From the NCBI RefSeq assembly GCF_963677575.1, contig NZ_OY782038.1, forward strand, positions 124,001 to 188,000: a stretch of 64,000 nt of DNA, read 5' to 3'. Under the pieces are notes generated by a model. That model made no database searches, was not told the DNA's origin, and worked only from the letters and a program-made list of their open reading frames with translations. The position numbers and the translations under genes were made by a program. Positions within the stretch are counted from its first letter, which is position 1; every line of letters begins with the position of its first letter. The DNA is from an uncultured Draconibacterium sp. GTDB taxonomy: Bacteria > Bacteroidota > Bacteroidia > Bacteroidales > Prolixibacteraceae. Below are positions 7,761 to 16,523 of this stretch, in pieces.

Positions 7761-8645
7761 ATGATACAGAACGATAACTTCACACTTATAGATTCGCAAA
7801 CCGGTCACCAGGCTTTTAAGCTATTTCGTTTTGAAAAGAATAATCCGTTTGATGATATTCAACGATTGAATTACTATTCAATGATTTGGTTAGAAAGTGG
7901 AATAGGTAGTGTAAAAGCTGACTTCTCGGAATATTATTTCCGGGAGAATGTTCTGCTTTCTTTTTCACCCTATCAACCATTTAAGCTTACTATTGAAGGA
8001 GAAATTAAGGGCTGGGTTATCAATTTTCATCCTGACTTTTTTTGTATTCATAAGCACCATAAAGAAGTTGCATGCCACGGTGTGTTATTCAATAATATTT
8101 ACAATCCGCCATTCGTGTGCATTGATGAAAAAGCGTCAACAAATTTTGAAATGGTGATTGAACAGTTTAAAACTGAAATGCAAAATCCGGCCCTCGCGCA
8201 ATATGAATTGCTGATTTCTTACCTGAAGATATTTCTGATTACAGCATCGAGACTGAAAACGGAGCAGCAGTCAGAGGCAAAAGAAGTTACAAAGAAAGAG
8301 GAAGAACCATTTATTTTGCAGAACCTGAAAAACGCTATTGAAATGCACTACAAGACAAAACATAGTGCCAGCGATTATGCCGATCTTTTAGCGATAACTC
8401 CGAAAGCATTAACCCGGCTTACTAAAACTCATTTCAATAAAACCCTAAGTAACTTAATTGCAGAACGTATAATTATCGAAGCCAAGAGAGAATTGTACCT
8501 CACAAATAAAACTGTTAAGGAGATTGCTTATGATTTAGGTTATAACGATGAATATTATTTTAGCCGGTTTTTCAAAAAAAATGCAGATGTGTCTCCGCAA
8601 TTTTATCGCGAAACGGTTGGTGCTGACAAAGCTTCGGCCGTGTAA
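7761..8645 (+). CDS. AraC-family transcriptional regulator
   Basis: 294 residues. The N-terminal part (about 1-165) is a cupin-type sensor with the usual pattern 'IWLESGIGSVKADFSEYYFRENVLLSFSPYQPF'. Residues about 195-290 carry two helix-turn-helix units: ASDYADLLAITPKALTRLTK, then VKEIAYDLGYNDEYYFSRFFKK followed by VSPQFYRE. Start ATG 7761 is 10 nt after the DUF1348 stop, so the genes are co-transcribed. It may act on the operator before the AhpD-like gene or on the downstream serine hydrolase promoter, where repeated TTTGGT motifs are seen. The effector is unknown. Confidence 0.9.
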   Translation: MIQNDNFTLIDSQTGHQAFKLFRFEKNNPFDDIQRLNYYSMIWLESGIGSVKADFSEYYFRENVLLSFSPYQPFKLTIEGEIKGWVINFHPDFFCIHKHHKEVACHGVLFNNIYNPPFVCIDEKASTNFEMVIEQFKTEMQNPALAQYELLISYLKIFLITASRLKTEQQSEAKEVTKKEEEPFILQNLKNAIEMHYKTKHSASDYADLLAITPKALTRLTKTHFNKTLSNLIAERIIIEAKRELYLTNKTVKEIAYDLGYNDEYYFSRFFKKNADVSPQFYRETVGADKASAV

Positions 8646-8676
8646 GGTCAACAAAAACGAAAAAAACTATTTTGCC

Positions 8677-8741
8677 TTTGGTCCTGAATTATAATACAGA
8701 ACATTTATTGACTTAACTGTTTATACATTTGGTACAGAATT
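8677..8741 (+). promoter_or_regulatory. Promoter region of the serine hydrolase with direct repeats
   Basis: TTTGGTCCTGAATT (8677-8690) and TTTGGTACAGAATT (8728-8741) are direct repeats with starts 51 bp apart, and TACAGAA also recurs. TACATTTG at 8724-8731 matches the -7 box exactly. No clean -33 box is seen at the right distance, which suits an activator-dependent promoter. Confidence 0.45.
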
Positions 8742-8767
8742 AATTTTGAACTTAAGTATGAACAGTT

Positions 8768-10321
8768 ATGAAAAAAGCTATAAAAATAATACTCTTTACT
8801 CTGCTTGTGATAATCCTGGCAGCATTGGTGATATTATCGGTAAAATATTCTCCAACCTATGTTTATCGTTTAATTACACAGAATGTTGCCGATGTTTATG
8901 ACTATCAGAAGTATGAGAACCGTGTAATTAAAGGATCGGAAGACACTTTTCAATTTGCGAGAAAACCAGATGAGGTGTATGTGGAATCCTTGTTTCAGGA
9001 CAGAGTTATGAGTTCGGGCTTTAAAACTTTTGATGAATGGGCCAAAAAATCGCAAACCACAGCTTTAATTTTTATCCGGCAGGACACTATTTTGTATGAG
9101 AAATATTTCAATGGTTTTTCGCGCGATTCCTACTTCCATTCGCAATCGATGGCAAAATCATTTATCTCTTTTTTGATTGGTGCCGCCATCGACGACGGTT
9201 TAATTTCGGATGTGAACGATCCGATGACAAAATATATTCCCGAATTAAAAGAACGTAATCCTGATTTTGAAAAAATAACCATCCAGAACCTGCTGGAAAT
9301 GCGCTCGGGACTCAAATATTTTACCGGTTATTTTCCTGGCACATACATTCATTTGCCCTGGCACGACGAAGCAGTGGGATATTATCATCCAAACGTAAGG
9401 AAACTCCTACTGAAAAAAGTTGACATTGCAAGAGAACCGGGCAAGACATTTGAATACAACAACTACAACACCAGCTATTTGGGATTGGTTATTGAACGAG
9501 TAACAAATAAAACGGTATCGGAATATCTTGAGGAAAAATTGTGGTCGCAAATTATGACTCAGGATGCACTTTTTTCAATTGATAGTAAAAAGTCGGGATT
9601 TGAATACATGCCCAGCCGACTGATAGCACGAGCCATTGATTATGCCCGGTTTGGCCGACTGTTTTTACACGAAGGTAATTGGAATGGCAATCAGATCATC
9701 TCAAAAGATTGGGTGCTGAAATCTACCCGTGAAGACAAATCTATCCCACGAGATATTTATCCCGACTGGCTTGGTGGCGATAACTGCAATCACACCTACT
9801 ATTCTTATCAGTGGTGGGGAAATACAAATTGCGATTCAACTTTTGAGTTTTTTGCCAACGGAAACCTCGGGCAACAAATTTATGTTATCCCCGACAAAGA
9901 AATAATTATCGTTCATTGCGGCAACTCGCTTGAATATTACAGCGAAGGTGATTTAATGCGTGCAGCAGACAATATAAAGTTTAACGACTTCAATATGTTA
10001 ATTCTGCAAAAAGGAGTAGACGAAGCCATTAAACAGTTCTATGAAAAGAAAATACAGGACCCCGGTTATAAGCCTTTCGATGAGCAGTTTCTTATAAACA
10101 AAGGGTATTCATTTTTAGACGCCGGAAAAACAGATGAAGCAAAAAAAATATTCGCCCTCAATATTGAGTCTTTCCCGAATTCCTGGACAGTATACAATAA
10201 CATGGCGGAAGCCTATCAAAAAAGTGGAGAACCGGATTCAGCCAGGCTCTTTTACAATAAATCGTTAAAAATAAGGCCGGAAAATAATTGGGCAACAGAG
10301 AAATTAAAAATGCTGGAATGA
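8768..10321 (+). CDS. Serine hydrolase (beta-lactamase family) with C-terminal TPRs
   Basis: 517 residues. Residues 5-25 form a membrane anchor or uncleaved signal. The class C beta-lactamase/DD-peptidase-like domain (about 85-400) shows the SxxK catalytic motif S127-MA-K130 and the YxN motif Y230-N-N232. Residues about 425-517 are TPR-like (GYSFLDAGKTDEAKKIFALN, VYNNMAEAYQKSGEPDSARL). Such hydrolases act on the extracytoplasmic side on peptides or esters; the true substrate is unknown. It is downstream of an AraC regulator and has its own -7 box. Confidence 0.85.
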   Translation: MKKAIKIILFTLLVIILAALVILSVKYSPTYVYRLITQNVADVYDYQKYENRVIKGSEDTFQFARKPDEVYVESLFQDRVMSSGFKTFDEWAKKSQTTALIFIRQDTILYEKYFNGFSRDSYFHSQSMAKSFISFLIGAAIDDGLISDVNDPMTKYIPELKERNPDFEKITIQNLLEMRSGLKYFTGYFPGTYIHLPWHDEAVGYYHPNVRKLLLKKVDIAREPGKTFEYNNYNTSYLGLVIERVTNKTVSEYLEEKLWSQIMTQDALFSIDSKKSGFEYMPSRLIARAIDYARFGRLFLHEGNWNGNQIISKDWVLKSTREDKSIPRDIYPDWLGGDNCNHTYYSYQWWGNTNCDSTFEFFANGNLGQQIYVIPDKEIIIVHCGNSLEYYSEGDLMRAADNIKFNDFNMLILQKGVDEAIKQFYEKKIQDPGYKPFDEQFLINKGYSFLDAGKTDEAKKIFALNIESFPNSWTVYNNMAEAYQKSGEPDSARLFYNKSLKIRPENNWATEKLKMLE

Positions 10322-10387
10322 TAATGGTACTTATGATTTGGAAAATGTCGTAAGCTCATTAAAATCGGTTATTCAACGACTTTATTC

Positions 10388-10399
10388 TACTTTAAAGTA
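10388..10399. promoter_or_regulatory. Perfect 12-bp palindrome upstream of the DUF6624 gene
   Basis: TACTTTAAAGTA is its own reverse complement and sits 45 nt before the start codon. It could be an operator, but AT-rich palindromes of this size also arise by chance. Confidence 0.25.
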
Positions 10400-10443
10400 A
10401 AAGCTCTCTATTCTTGTCAAAAAGAATTTAGAAACAATTAGTC

Positions 10444-11370
10444 ATGAAAAATTTTGTAACGTTATTATTTATGCTTGCTTTTTGGCAGGTTAGTTTTGGA
10501 CAAGAAAACATTAACAAAGGAGACAGTTTAAAAAATCAGGGATTGCTTATGCCGGCATTAATGGAGTATGCCACCGCAATGGCACAAAACCCGACAAAGG
10601 AAATTTCTTACAAGTTAGCATCAACAACTGCACTTTTGTGGACCTCTCAAATGCAGGATACATCATTCTATTTCCTGAATTTTGCGCTTCAGAATGATTC
10701 AAGTTTGGATGTATTGTACGATCCGGATTTTTATAGTCTTATTGACGATCCGCGATGGAAGGACATTGAAGATATGCAGATTGGAAAATATGAAGCTAAA
10801 AATGGAAACATAAAGAATGAGTCTTTTGCACGAGAGCTTTTCCGAATGATAATAAAAGACCAGGGATTTATGTATGCCGGAAATATTGAGCGAAAAAAAT
10901 ACATGCAAAACGGCGGTTATTTTAGTACTCCGGCAATTTTTCCGGTACTGGCCATGGAAGAAAAAAATCTGAAGGAAAATGAGCGACGATTGTTGGAACT
11001 TCTGGATGAAAATGGTTGGCCAACAGCTTCTTTGGTAACCGAATATGCAGCAGCAGGAGCGGCATTGGTTATTAATCACAGTACCCACGAAATCCGAAAA
11101 AAGTATTTCCCAATGCTTGAAGAAGCCTTTAAAAAAGGTGAAGCTCAGCCCTTGCGATATGCAAAAATGCGCGATCGGTTATTGGTGGAAGAAGGGAAAG
11201 AACAACTGTTCGGCACCCAGTTAAAATTTGAGGAAAATAAGCGTGTGCCACAACCAATAGAAGACCCGCAAAATGTGGATAAACGAAGAGCAGAAATTGG
11301 ACTTGATCCGTTGCATGTGTACCTTAAGGAAAGATTTGATATCGACTGGAACGTGGAACAAAAACAATAG
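10444..11370 (+). CDS. DUF6624-type secreted protein
   Basis: 308 residues with a clean signal peptide (MKNFVTLLFMLAFWQVSFG-Q). Residues 20-110 look TPR-like (SLKNQGLLMPALMEYATAMAQNP). The C-terminal half, about 130-305, has the DUF6624 pattern: LLDENGWPTASLV, AAALVINHS, then YAKMRDRLLVEEGKEQLFGTQ and a closing VYLKERFDIDW. I know of no established function for this family. A fragment matching its last twenty residues occurs about 1.7 kb downstream, showing a former duplicate. Confidence 0.75.
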   Translation: MKNFVTLLFMLAFWQVSFGQENINKGDSLKNQGLLMPALMEYATAMAQNPTKEISYKLASTTALLWTSQMQDTSFYFLNFALQNDSSLDVLYDPDFYSLIDDPRWKDIEDMQIGKYEAKNGNIKNESFARELFRMIIKDQGFMYAGNIERKKYMQNGGYFSTPAIFPVLAMEEKNLKENERRLLELLDENGWPTASLVTEYAAAGAALVINHSTHEIRKKYFPMLEEAFKKGEAQPLRYAKMRDRLLVEEGKEQLFGTQLKFEENKRVPQPIEDPQNVDKRRAEIGLDPLHVYLKERFDIDWNVEQKQ

Positions 11371-11548
11371 GAAAGATTCTGAAAACCTGAAATTCTGGAT
11401 TCTACATTAAAACACATTCTTTAAAAGTTGGCTTTTGTCGGTGTCGGCCAATTGCCGGATTACTGCACCAAAAGATGTGAAATAGTGAACTCATTTACAG
11501 GTAATATTAATATCATAATGTCGTCTTCTGTGGAAAGGATTTAATAAA

Positions 11549-12793
11549 ATGAATTTCAAAACAATCAAAATCTCACTTTTAGCAATTTTTCTAATTTGTT
11601 GCCAACTTAGTATTAAAGCGCAATTAGCCGAAAAAATAGAATTAACCAAAGACAGTCAGCTTTTAGGATTAGGTACGTACTATACCGTAAGATCTGAAAT
11701 ATTACAGGAAGACAGACCTATTATTATTTCATTACCAAAAGGGTATAAAGAGGGGGAAGCCAACTACCCGGTTCTTTATCTTTTGGATGGATTGCAAAAT
11801 ATAAAACATGTAGTTGGGACAGTAGAATTACTTACAGAATCAGGAATCGTTCCCCCGGTGATTATTGTGGGTATAGAAAGTTTAGACCGTTCAAGAGATT
11901 TTACTCCCTCAACTGCCGGAGAAAATGTTTATGGCGGAACCGGTGATTCAGGTATTCCGCAAAGTGGTGGAGCACCCAGATTTCTTCAGTTTTTACAGAA
12001 TGAATTGATCCCCTACGTGGAGTATAATTACAGAACTCACCCTTATCGCATTTTAGAAGGACATAGCTTCGGTGGACTGTTTAGTGTATTTACATTAATG
12101 GAAAAACCGGAACTATTTGATGCCTTTATTATTCAATCGCCGGCTTTATGGTGGAATAGCGAAGAAATGTCAAAAAAAGCTCCCACATTTTTCAAATCAC
12201 ACCTCACCCTGGACAAATCAATCTATTTTGGAATTGGGGGAGGCGACGGTTGGGGAATGCGAAAGGAATTAACTCATTACACCGAAGTTATCAAGAATAA
12301 TGAATCCGGAAATCTGCATTGGATGCACGAAGAAGTTGGAGATGAAGGGCATGATGATGCCCGGTTAATCCTGAATTATAATGGTTTAAAATTTATATTT
12401 TCCGATTTAAAGTCTACCCGGGAATTCGAAGAGAATTATAGTGATGAATCTTTTTTAAAAGGCGAACAGCAGCTAATGAATAAATATGGTGAAAAGGCGA
12501 GAAGGCCTGTGGGAGATTATTTTGAGTTAGCACTGAAGCTGAAAAATGATAATAACCTGTTGGGAGCAATAACGGTTTTTAAAAGAGCCTCGGTAGCATA
12601 CCCCAAATATGTTGGTATTTTAACTAATCTGGCTCAATTATACGAAGCAAATAAGCAAACAGAGAAGGCAATTGACACCTACGTTTTGGGAATCGAAATG
12701 TCGAAGAAATACAAATTAGGATACGAAGATGGCTTTGAGAAAAAAATAGAGGAGCTGAAAAAAACAAACGATAGGTTGTATAAAACACATTGA
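11549..12793 (+). CDS. Secreted esterase-D-type alpha/beta hydrolase with TPR tail
   Basis: 414 residues. Signal peptide to about residue 24 (SIKA-Q). Residues about 40-290 form a PF00756-like esterase domain related to siderophore esterases (IroE/BesA) and S-formylglutathione hydrolase: YPVLYLLDG, then the nucleophile elbow G171-HS173FGG; EEVGDEGHDD probably supplies the histidine. Residues about 325-414 are TPR-like (NLLGAITVFKRASVAYPKYVGI). No siderophore genes lie beside it, so I leave the substrate open. It sits between the DUF6624 gene and the remnant of a second one. Confidence 0.85.
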   Translation: MNFKTIKISLLAIFLICCQLSIKAQLAEKIELTKDSQLLGLGTYYTVRSEILQEDRPIIISLPKGYKEGEANYPVLYLLDGLQNIKHVVGTVELLTESGIVPPVIIVGIESLDRSRDFTPSTAGENVYGGTGDSGIPQSGGAPRFLQFLQNELIPYVEYNYRTHPYRILEGHSFGGLFSVFTLMEKPELFDAFIIQSPALWWNSEEMSKKAPTFFKSHLTLDKSIYFGIGGGDGWGMRKELTHYTEVIKNNESGNLHWMHEEVGDEGHDDARLILNYNGLKFIFSDLKSTREFEENYSDESFLKGEQQLMNKYGEKARRPVGDYFELALKLKNDNNLLGAITVFKRASVAYPKYVGILTNLAQLYEANKQTEKAIDTYVLGIEMSKKYKLGYEDGFEKKIEELKKTNDRLYKTH

Positions 12794-12830
12794 TACGATA
12801 ACTTATACTATTAGTTAAATTAATGAGACT

Positions 12831-12965
12831 ATGATTTTGTTTTCAAAATCATTTAGCCGAACTGACCCCGAGCGATAGACGAGGGATCTCATAGGTTTTA
12901 TTCCCCGCACCTTGCGAATAAAATAATGATTTTTCGATGTGATACCTCGTCAGCCTGATGCGAGG
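12831..12965. repeat. Palindromic intergenic block downstream of the esterase
   Basis: ATGATTTTG-TTTT-CAAAATCAT (12831-12852) is a perfect 9-bp hairpin that may end the esterase transcript. CCTCG (12945-12949) pairs with CGAGG (12961-12965), with inner TCA/TGA. The stretch between, containing CCCCGAGCGATAGACGAGG, resembles palindromic interspersed sequence common in Bacteroidota intergenic DNA; I cannot confirm that it is repeated in this genome. Confidence 0.4.
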
Positions 12966-13075
12966 AGCTTCATTAACAATGTATGTTATAATACCGAAAA
13001 ATTTGTATTCCATGCTTTGATATCCCATTTCAGACAAAATGGCTGAATAAATTTATTGCATGAATTTTGACTAAA

Positions 13076-13141
13076 ATGGCCATTACTGAATTCCTCAAAA
13101 CAAGATTTGATATCGACTGGCAGGTAAGTCAGAAAGATTAA
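13076..13141 (+). pseudogene. C-terminal remnant of a second DUF6624 gene
   Basis: ATG GCC ATT ... TAA encodes 21 residues that include EFLKTRFDIDWQVSQKD before the stop. This aligns to the last residues of the intact DUF6624 protein upstream (VYLKERFDIDWNVEQKQ, then stop). The rest of the gene is missing. The ATG is coincidental; this is a gene end left behind after deletion of a tandem copy. Confidence 0.7.
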
Positions 13142-13173
13142 GTTGATACTGTTCACGAAAAAATAATTTATAA

Positions 13174-13842
13174 ATGAAACATACATTACTCAACCCAGCA
13201 AAAAAATACCCAATGGTTCTGCCTGATGGCACTGAGATTAAAACTGTGGTGCACTTGAACCAGGTTATCGATCACCCCCGAATTGAAATTGGTGATTTTA
13301 GCTATTTCGGTCATTTCGAAGTGTTGGAAGATTATGCTTCATTTTTGGCTCCATATCTATTTGCTCCCAGTCCGGAAAAGTTAGTTATAGGGAAATTCTG
13401 TCAAATTGCGCATGGAGTGCGGATAATAACAAGCTCGGCAAATCACAATATGAACGGGTTTTCAACATTCCCGTTTAATAATTTTATGATGACACCGCAA
13501 ACTACGCCGGAAGAAATTGAAGCCATGTTTAAGTTTCCCGGGAAGAAAGGAGACACCATCATCGGGAACGATGTGTGGATTGGGATGGAGGCCATTATTA
13601 TGCCGGGTGTAACTATCGGTGACGGTGCAATTATCGGGTCACGTTCGGTTGTCGTGAACGATGTAGAGCCCTATACAATAGTTGGAGGAAATCCGGCAAA
13701 AGCTATAAAGAAACGATTCTCGGAAAAGGAAATTAAAGCGCTAATTGAAATAAAATGGTGGAATTGGGAAGTGGAAAAAATAGAACTAAATCTGGATGCA
13801 ATTTTAAACTTAAACATTGATAAATTGAAGCAGGTGAGATAA
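13174..13842 (+). CDS. Vat/CatB-type hexapeptide O-acetyltransferase
   Basis: 222 residues, the usual length for xenobiotic acetyltransferases (streptogramin Vat and chloramphenicol CatB group). The left-handed beta-helix repeats are visible (VIGKFCQIAHGVRII, TIIGNDVWIGMEAIIMPGVTIGDGAIIGSRSVV), as is the catalytic His in ITSSANHNMNGFSTFPF. The C-terminal helix NPAKAIKKRF is typical. Acetyl-CoA is the donor; the acceptor cannot be deduced, and chromosomal members often do not confer resistance. It stands alone after the DUF6624 remnant. Confidence 0.85.
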   Translation: MKHTLLNPAKKYPMVLPDGTEIKTVVHLNQVIDHPRIEIGDFSYFGHFEVLEDYASFLAPYLFAPSPEKLVIGKFCQIAHGVRIITSSANHNMNGFSTFPFNNFMMTPQTTPEEIEAMFKFPGKKGDTIIGNDVWIGMEAIIMPGVTIGDGAIIGSRSVVVNDVEPYTIVGGNPAKAIKKRFSEKEIKALIEIKWWNWEVEKIELNLDAILNLNIDKLKQVR

Positions 13843-13946
13843 TTAGTTGTTATTTATTTTCTAGTTAATGGTTAAAACCCTGCAATTTGCTTTCAGCGAT
13901 TTTCAATTCATTGCAGCTACTTTAGTTTCTATAAACTTTTATTTTA

Positions 13947-13975
13947 TTGGATTTTGATTTGAGTACATAGATTTG
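13947..13975 (+). promoter_or_regulatory. Promoter of a candidate small RNA
   Basis: TTG at 13947-13949, 18 nt, then TAGATTTG at 13968-13975, an exact TAnnTTTG. It overlaps a 10-nt direct repeat GATTTGAGTA (13956-13965 and 13970-13979). No ORF of useful length follows before the terminator about 300 nt downstream. Confidence 0.5.
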
Positions 13976-13981
13976 AGTATT

Positions 13982-14293
13982 GAGAAGCTTATTTGTGTCT
14001 ATTTTCTTCTCTCACTACTCATTACTTTCTACTCGTATCCTATGTTTTGTTCATTTGAATTTCATTCGTTTAAAATTGTTTATTGATTAAGGTAACTCAT
14101 GTAACTCGCTTTTCATCATTCTCCTCCCGGTTATCCGGGACAAGTTGTGTGGCAAAAATTTGAGATGCTCGTTTCATTCAATCTTAAACCTATGTACTTT
14201 CAGTGCATAGTGGTTTAGTTAACTGAACAGGTAAGAATTGACCTTTCCATATAAGAAGAGACTGATTTGAACCTCCCTCCGCGGAGGTTTTTT
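13982..14293 (+). ncRNA. Candidate intergenic small RNA
   Basis: Bounded by a good promoter and a strong intrinsic terminator in a 747-bp gap between two genes of the same strand. The stretch holds the hairpin TCCCGG-TTAT-CCGGGA near 14126-14139 and a longer stem AAAC-CTATGTAC / GTGCATAG-TG-GTTT (14186-14216). No coding signal or known RNA family is recognised. Existence and ends are inferred; the downstream part of the gap (14294-14589) holds only the -7 box of the next gene. Confidence 0.4.
14270..14293 (+). terminator. Intrinsic terminator
   Basis: AACCTCC (14270-14276) pairs with GGAGGTT (14283-14289), followed by a run of six T (14288-14293). It lies more than 400 nt after the acetyltransferase gene, so it more likely ends a separate transcript. 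Confidence 0.7.
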
Positions 14294-14526
14294 ATTACTA
14301 ATTAGTGCTTGCCTGAAAACTCAGCTATTTCTTTGTCTTTGATAAGAAAGCGTCAAAGGCGAGGCTTTCGAAGGTTTGGAAATCAGGGAGTTTACTTTCG
14401 TAATCGACCGTTTTCAAACCGAGAGTAACGCAGCATTTGGCGTTTTCTTACAAAACTAATTAGCCCTCAATTATAATTCCGAACTCATGTAATGTTTTCC
14501 CGAACGACTTGCAACACAGTCTGCTC

Positions 14527-14534
14527 TACTTTTG
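14527..14534 (+). promoter_or_regulatory. -7 box of the oxidoreductase gene
   Basis: TACTTTTG is an exact TAnnTTTG match 55 nt before the start codon. No -33 box at the proper spacing is visible, so the promoter may need an activator. Confidence 0.4.
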
Positions 14535-14589
14535 CTTCATAATTTCGATGAAAATCAAATAAACGTATTTCAAATAAAAAATAGATGTC

Positions 14590-15588
14590 ATGAAGAAAAC
14601 AATGAAAGCAATAGTTGCAACGACATACGGAGGTCCCGAAGTGCTACAAATCGGATACGTACCAAAACCTATTATTAAAGAGAATGAAGTACTGGTGAAA
14701 GTGGTTGCAAGTTCAGCAACTACTGCTGATGGAATGATGCGATCGGGGAAGCCCTATTTCGGTCGACTAATGACCGGATTACAGAAACCTAAACACCAAA
14801 TCCCTGGAACAGGTTTTGCCGGCTATGTTGTTGAAACAGGATTAAATGTCAACAAATTTGTACCGGGAACGCGGGTATTTGGAGAAACGACTTTAGGAAT
14901 GAGCACCAATGCCGAGTATGTTGCGGTTCCTGAAAACGGAGTAATTCTGCCAATGCCGGATAATATGAATTATGCTGAAGCTGCTATGTATGGCGACGGA
15001 CATGTAACCTCGCTAAATTTTCTGAAAGAGATTGCACTACTGAAAGCAAACCAAAAAGTATTAATTAACGGAGCTTCCGGAAGCCTGGGAACTGCAGCAG
15101 TTCAAATTGCAAAATTTATGGGAGCCGAGGTAACCGGTGTTTGCAGTACGCGAAACGTAGGGCTGGTAAAATCGTTGGGAGCTGACCATGTGATTGATTA
15201 CACCAAAGAAGACTTCACTGCCGGTAAGATACATTACGACTTTGTTTTTGATACGGTAGGGAAAAGCTCATACACAAAAGCTAAAAATATTCTTACCGAA
15301 TCGGGGCAGTACTTGTCGCCGGTATTAAAATTTTCGTTGCTGATGCAAATGTTTTGGACATCGGCTTTCGCGAAAAAGAAAGCTAAATTTTCGGCAACAG
15401 GTTTGCGCACAGAAGCAGAACTACACGACCTTTTTACAAGGCTTGTACACATTTTTAAGGCCGGACGTTTAAAGACAGTTATCGACCGGCAGTATCCTAT
15501 CGAAAAAGTTGCTGAAGCACACCGTTACATTGCTTCGGGGCATAAAAAAGGAAATGTGGTTATTATTGTTGATCCCTCAAATTTATAA
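14590..15588 (+). CDS. Zinc-independent MDR oxidoreductase (quinone oxidoreductase-like)
   Basis: 332 residues of the medium-chain dehydrogenase family. The GroES-like domain covers about 4-130 (GGPEVLQIG, ENEVLVKVVASS, IPGTGFAGYVVETG). The Rossmann domain has the NADPH motif GASGSLGTAAVQIAK, then GVCSTRN and GADHVIDYTKEDF. The catalytic-zinc cysteine and GHE motif of alcohol dehydrogenases are absent, which fits quinone or enone reductases. Translation could also begin at the fifth codon (MKAIVATTYGG), the usual family start. Substrate unknown. Confidence 0.85.
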   Translation: MKKTMKAIVATTYGGPEVLQIGYVPKPIIKENEVLVKVVASSATTADGMMRSGKPYFGRLMTGLQKPKHQIPGTGFAGYVVETGLNVNKFVPGTRVFGETTLGMSTNAEYVAVPENGVILPMPDNMNYAEAAMYGDGHVTSLNFLKEIALLKANQKVLINGASGSLGTAAVQIAKFMGAEVTGVCSTRNVGLVKSLGADHVIDYTKEDFTAGKIHYDFVFDTVGKSSYTKAKNILTESGQYLSPVLKFSLLMQMFWTSAFAKKKAKFSATGLRTEAELHDLFTRLVHIFKAGRLKTVIDRQYPIEKVAEAHRYIASGHKKGNVVIIVDPSNL

Positions 15589-15922
15589 ATCCTAAAACGA
15601 ATAATTTAATCAATAAATGAATTAATATACAGTAAGCTTTTGTCAGGCAAAAAATGTTGAAACTCCTTTCGGCCGGAGTATTAAAGATGGCTTAACCGTC
15701 TCATAGTCTCAATTAATAGCATCATAATCTTTCAATAAAAGGCCTGCTCTTTTTCCCTTTTTAGCACTATTTAATCGACGAAAGCAATGGTTGAGTGTTG
15801 TATGTTGTTGTAATTCAGTGTTTTGTTTTGTAAATTGTAAGTGCTTTTTGATAATAGTTTATCTACTCCTAATTATTTCTGTGATTTATCAACCGGATTT
15901 TATTAACTAAAACCATTACATC
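15589..15922. other. Gene-free stretch with one small hairpin
   Basis: Only a 5-bp stem ACTCC-TTTCGGCC-GGAGT (15662-15679) stands out, a weak terminator candidate for the oxidoreductase. No convincing promoter, RNA or short gene is visible. Confidence 0.5.
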
Positions 15923-16522
15923 ATGACAGAAAAAAGTAAACCACAGGAATCGGATTGTAAAACCGGATTAAAACCTCTTGAAGTCATCTTAGGATTAGCA
16001 ATCGTTATTATATGGCTAATAATTTTTATAAGCGGAATACTTATAAATTCAGAGCCATACCGGAATGTAATTACAGGTCAGGTACAAGATTTATCATTAA
16101 TTGGTAATGAGCCAGGTTTGTTTAAAGCCTGGTTTGTTGTTATTTTTTCATATACACCCTCAAACCTGTTGATGTTGTGCGTATTTGCAGGAATGATTGG
16201 TGCGGTTTCGCGTATTGCGAAGTTACACGTTACCAAAAATGGAGAAGTGGAAATACCAAGCGATAAAACCAGCCCGATTATGTCTGGCGTATTTAGAGGC
16301 ATGTTTATTTACTTATTGATGCTTTCCGGAGTATTGGTATTAGACGAAGCAGCATTAACTGCTCCAACACAAGATCAGTATGCTCGGTTAGCGGGTATTG
16401 TTTCTCTTTTTTGTTTTCTGATAAGCTATGATCCAAGCCGGTTCAGAACACTATTGGATCGGGGATTTAAAAAGATGCAGAATGATGATAACAACGGAAA
16501 AAATAATGAGATAGGTGATTAG
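15923..16522 (+). CDS. Unrecognised four-helix membrane protein
   Basis: 199 residues. Hydrophobic segments at about 20-42 (LEVILGLAIVIIWLIIFISGILI), 70-95, 122-142 and 150-166 predict four transmembrane helices, with a charged tail rich in Asn/Asp/Lys (KKMQNDDNNGKNNEIGD). Residues 43-65 would face the periplasm. I recognise no family. It ends one base before the convergent nhaA gene with no terminator between them, so the 3' ends of both transcripts probably overlap. Confidence 0.6.
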   Translation: MTEKSKPQESDCKTGLKPLEVILGLAIVIIWLIIFISGILINSEPYRNVITGQVQDLSLIGNEPGLFKAWFVVIFSYTPSNLLMLCVFAGMIGAVSRIAKLHVTKNGEVEIPSDKTSPIMSGVFRGMFIYLLMLSGVLVLDEAALTAPTQDQYARLAGIVSLFCFLISYDPSRFRTLLDRGFKKMQNDDNNGKNNEIGD

Positions 16523-16523
16523 G

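Noticed and set aside
11549..12793. Siderophore esterase (Fes/IroE) assignment
   Set aside because: The fold matches, but no siderophore uptake genes adjoin it and the TPR tail is atypical.
13174..13842. Acquired streptogramin or chloramphenicol resistance gene
   Set aside because: The hexapeptide family is broad, and no mobile element flanks the gene, so resistance cannot be claimed from sequence.
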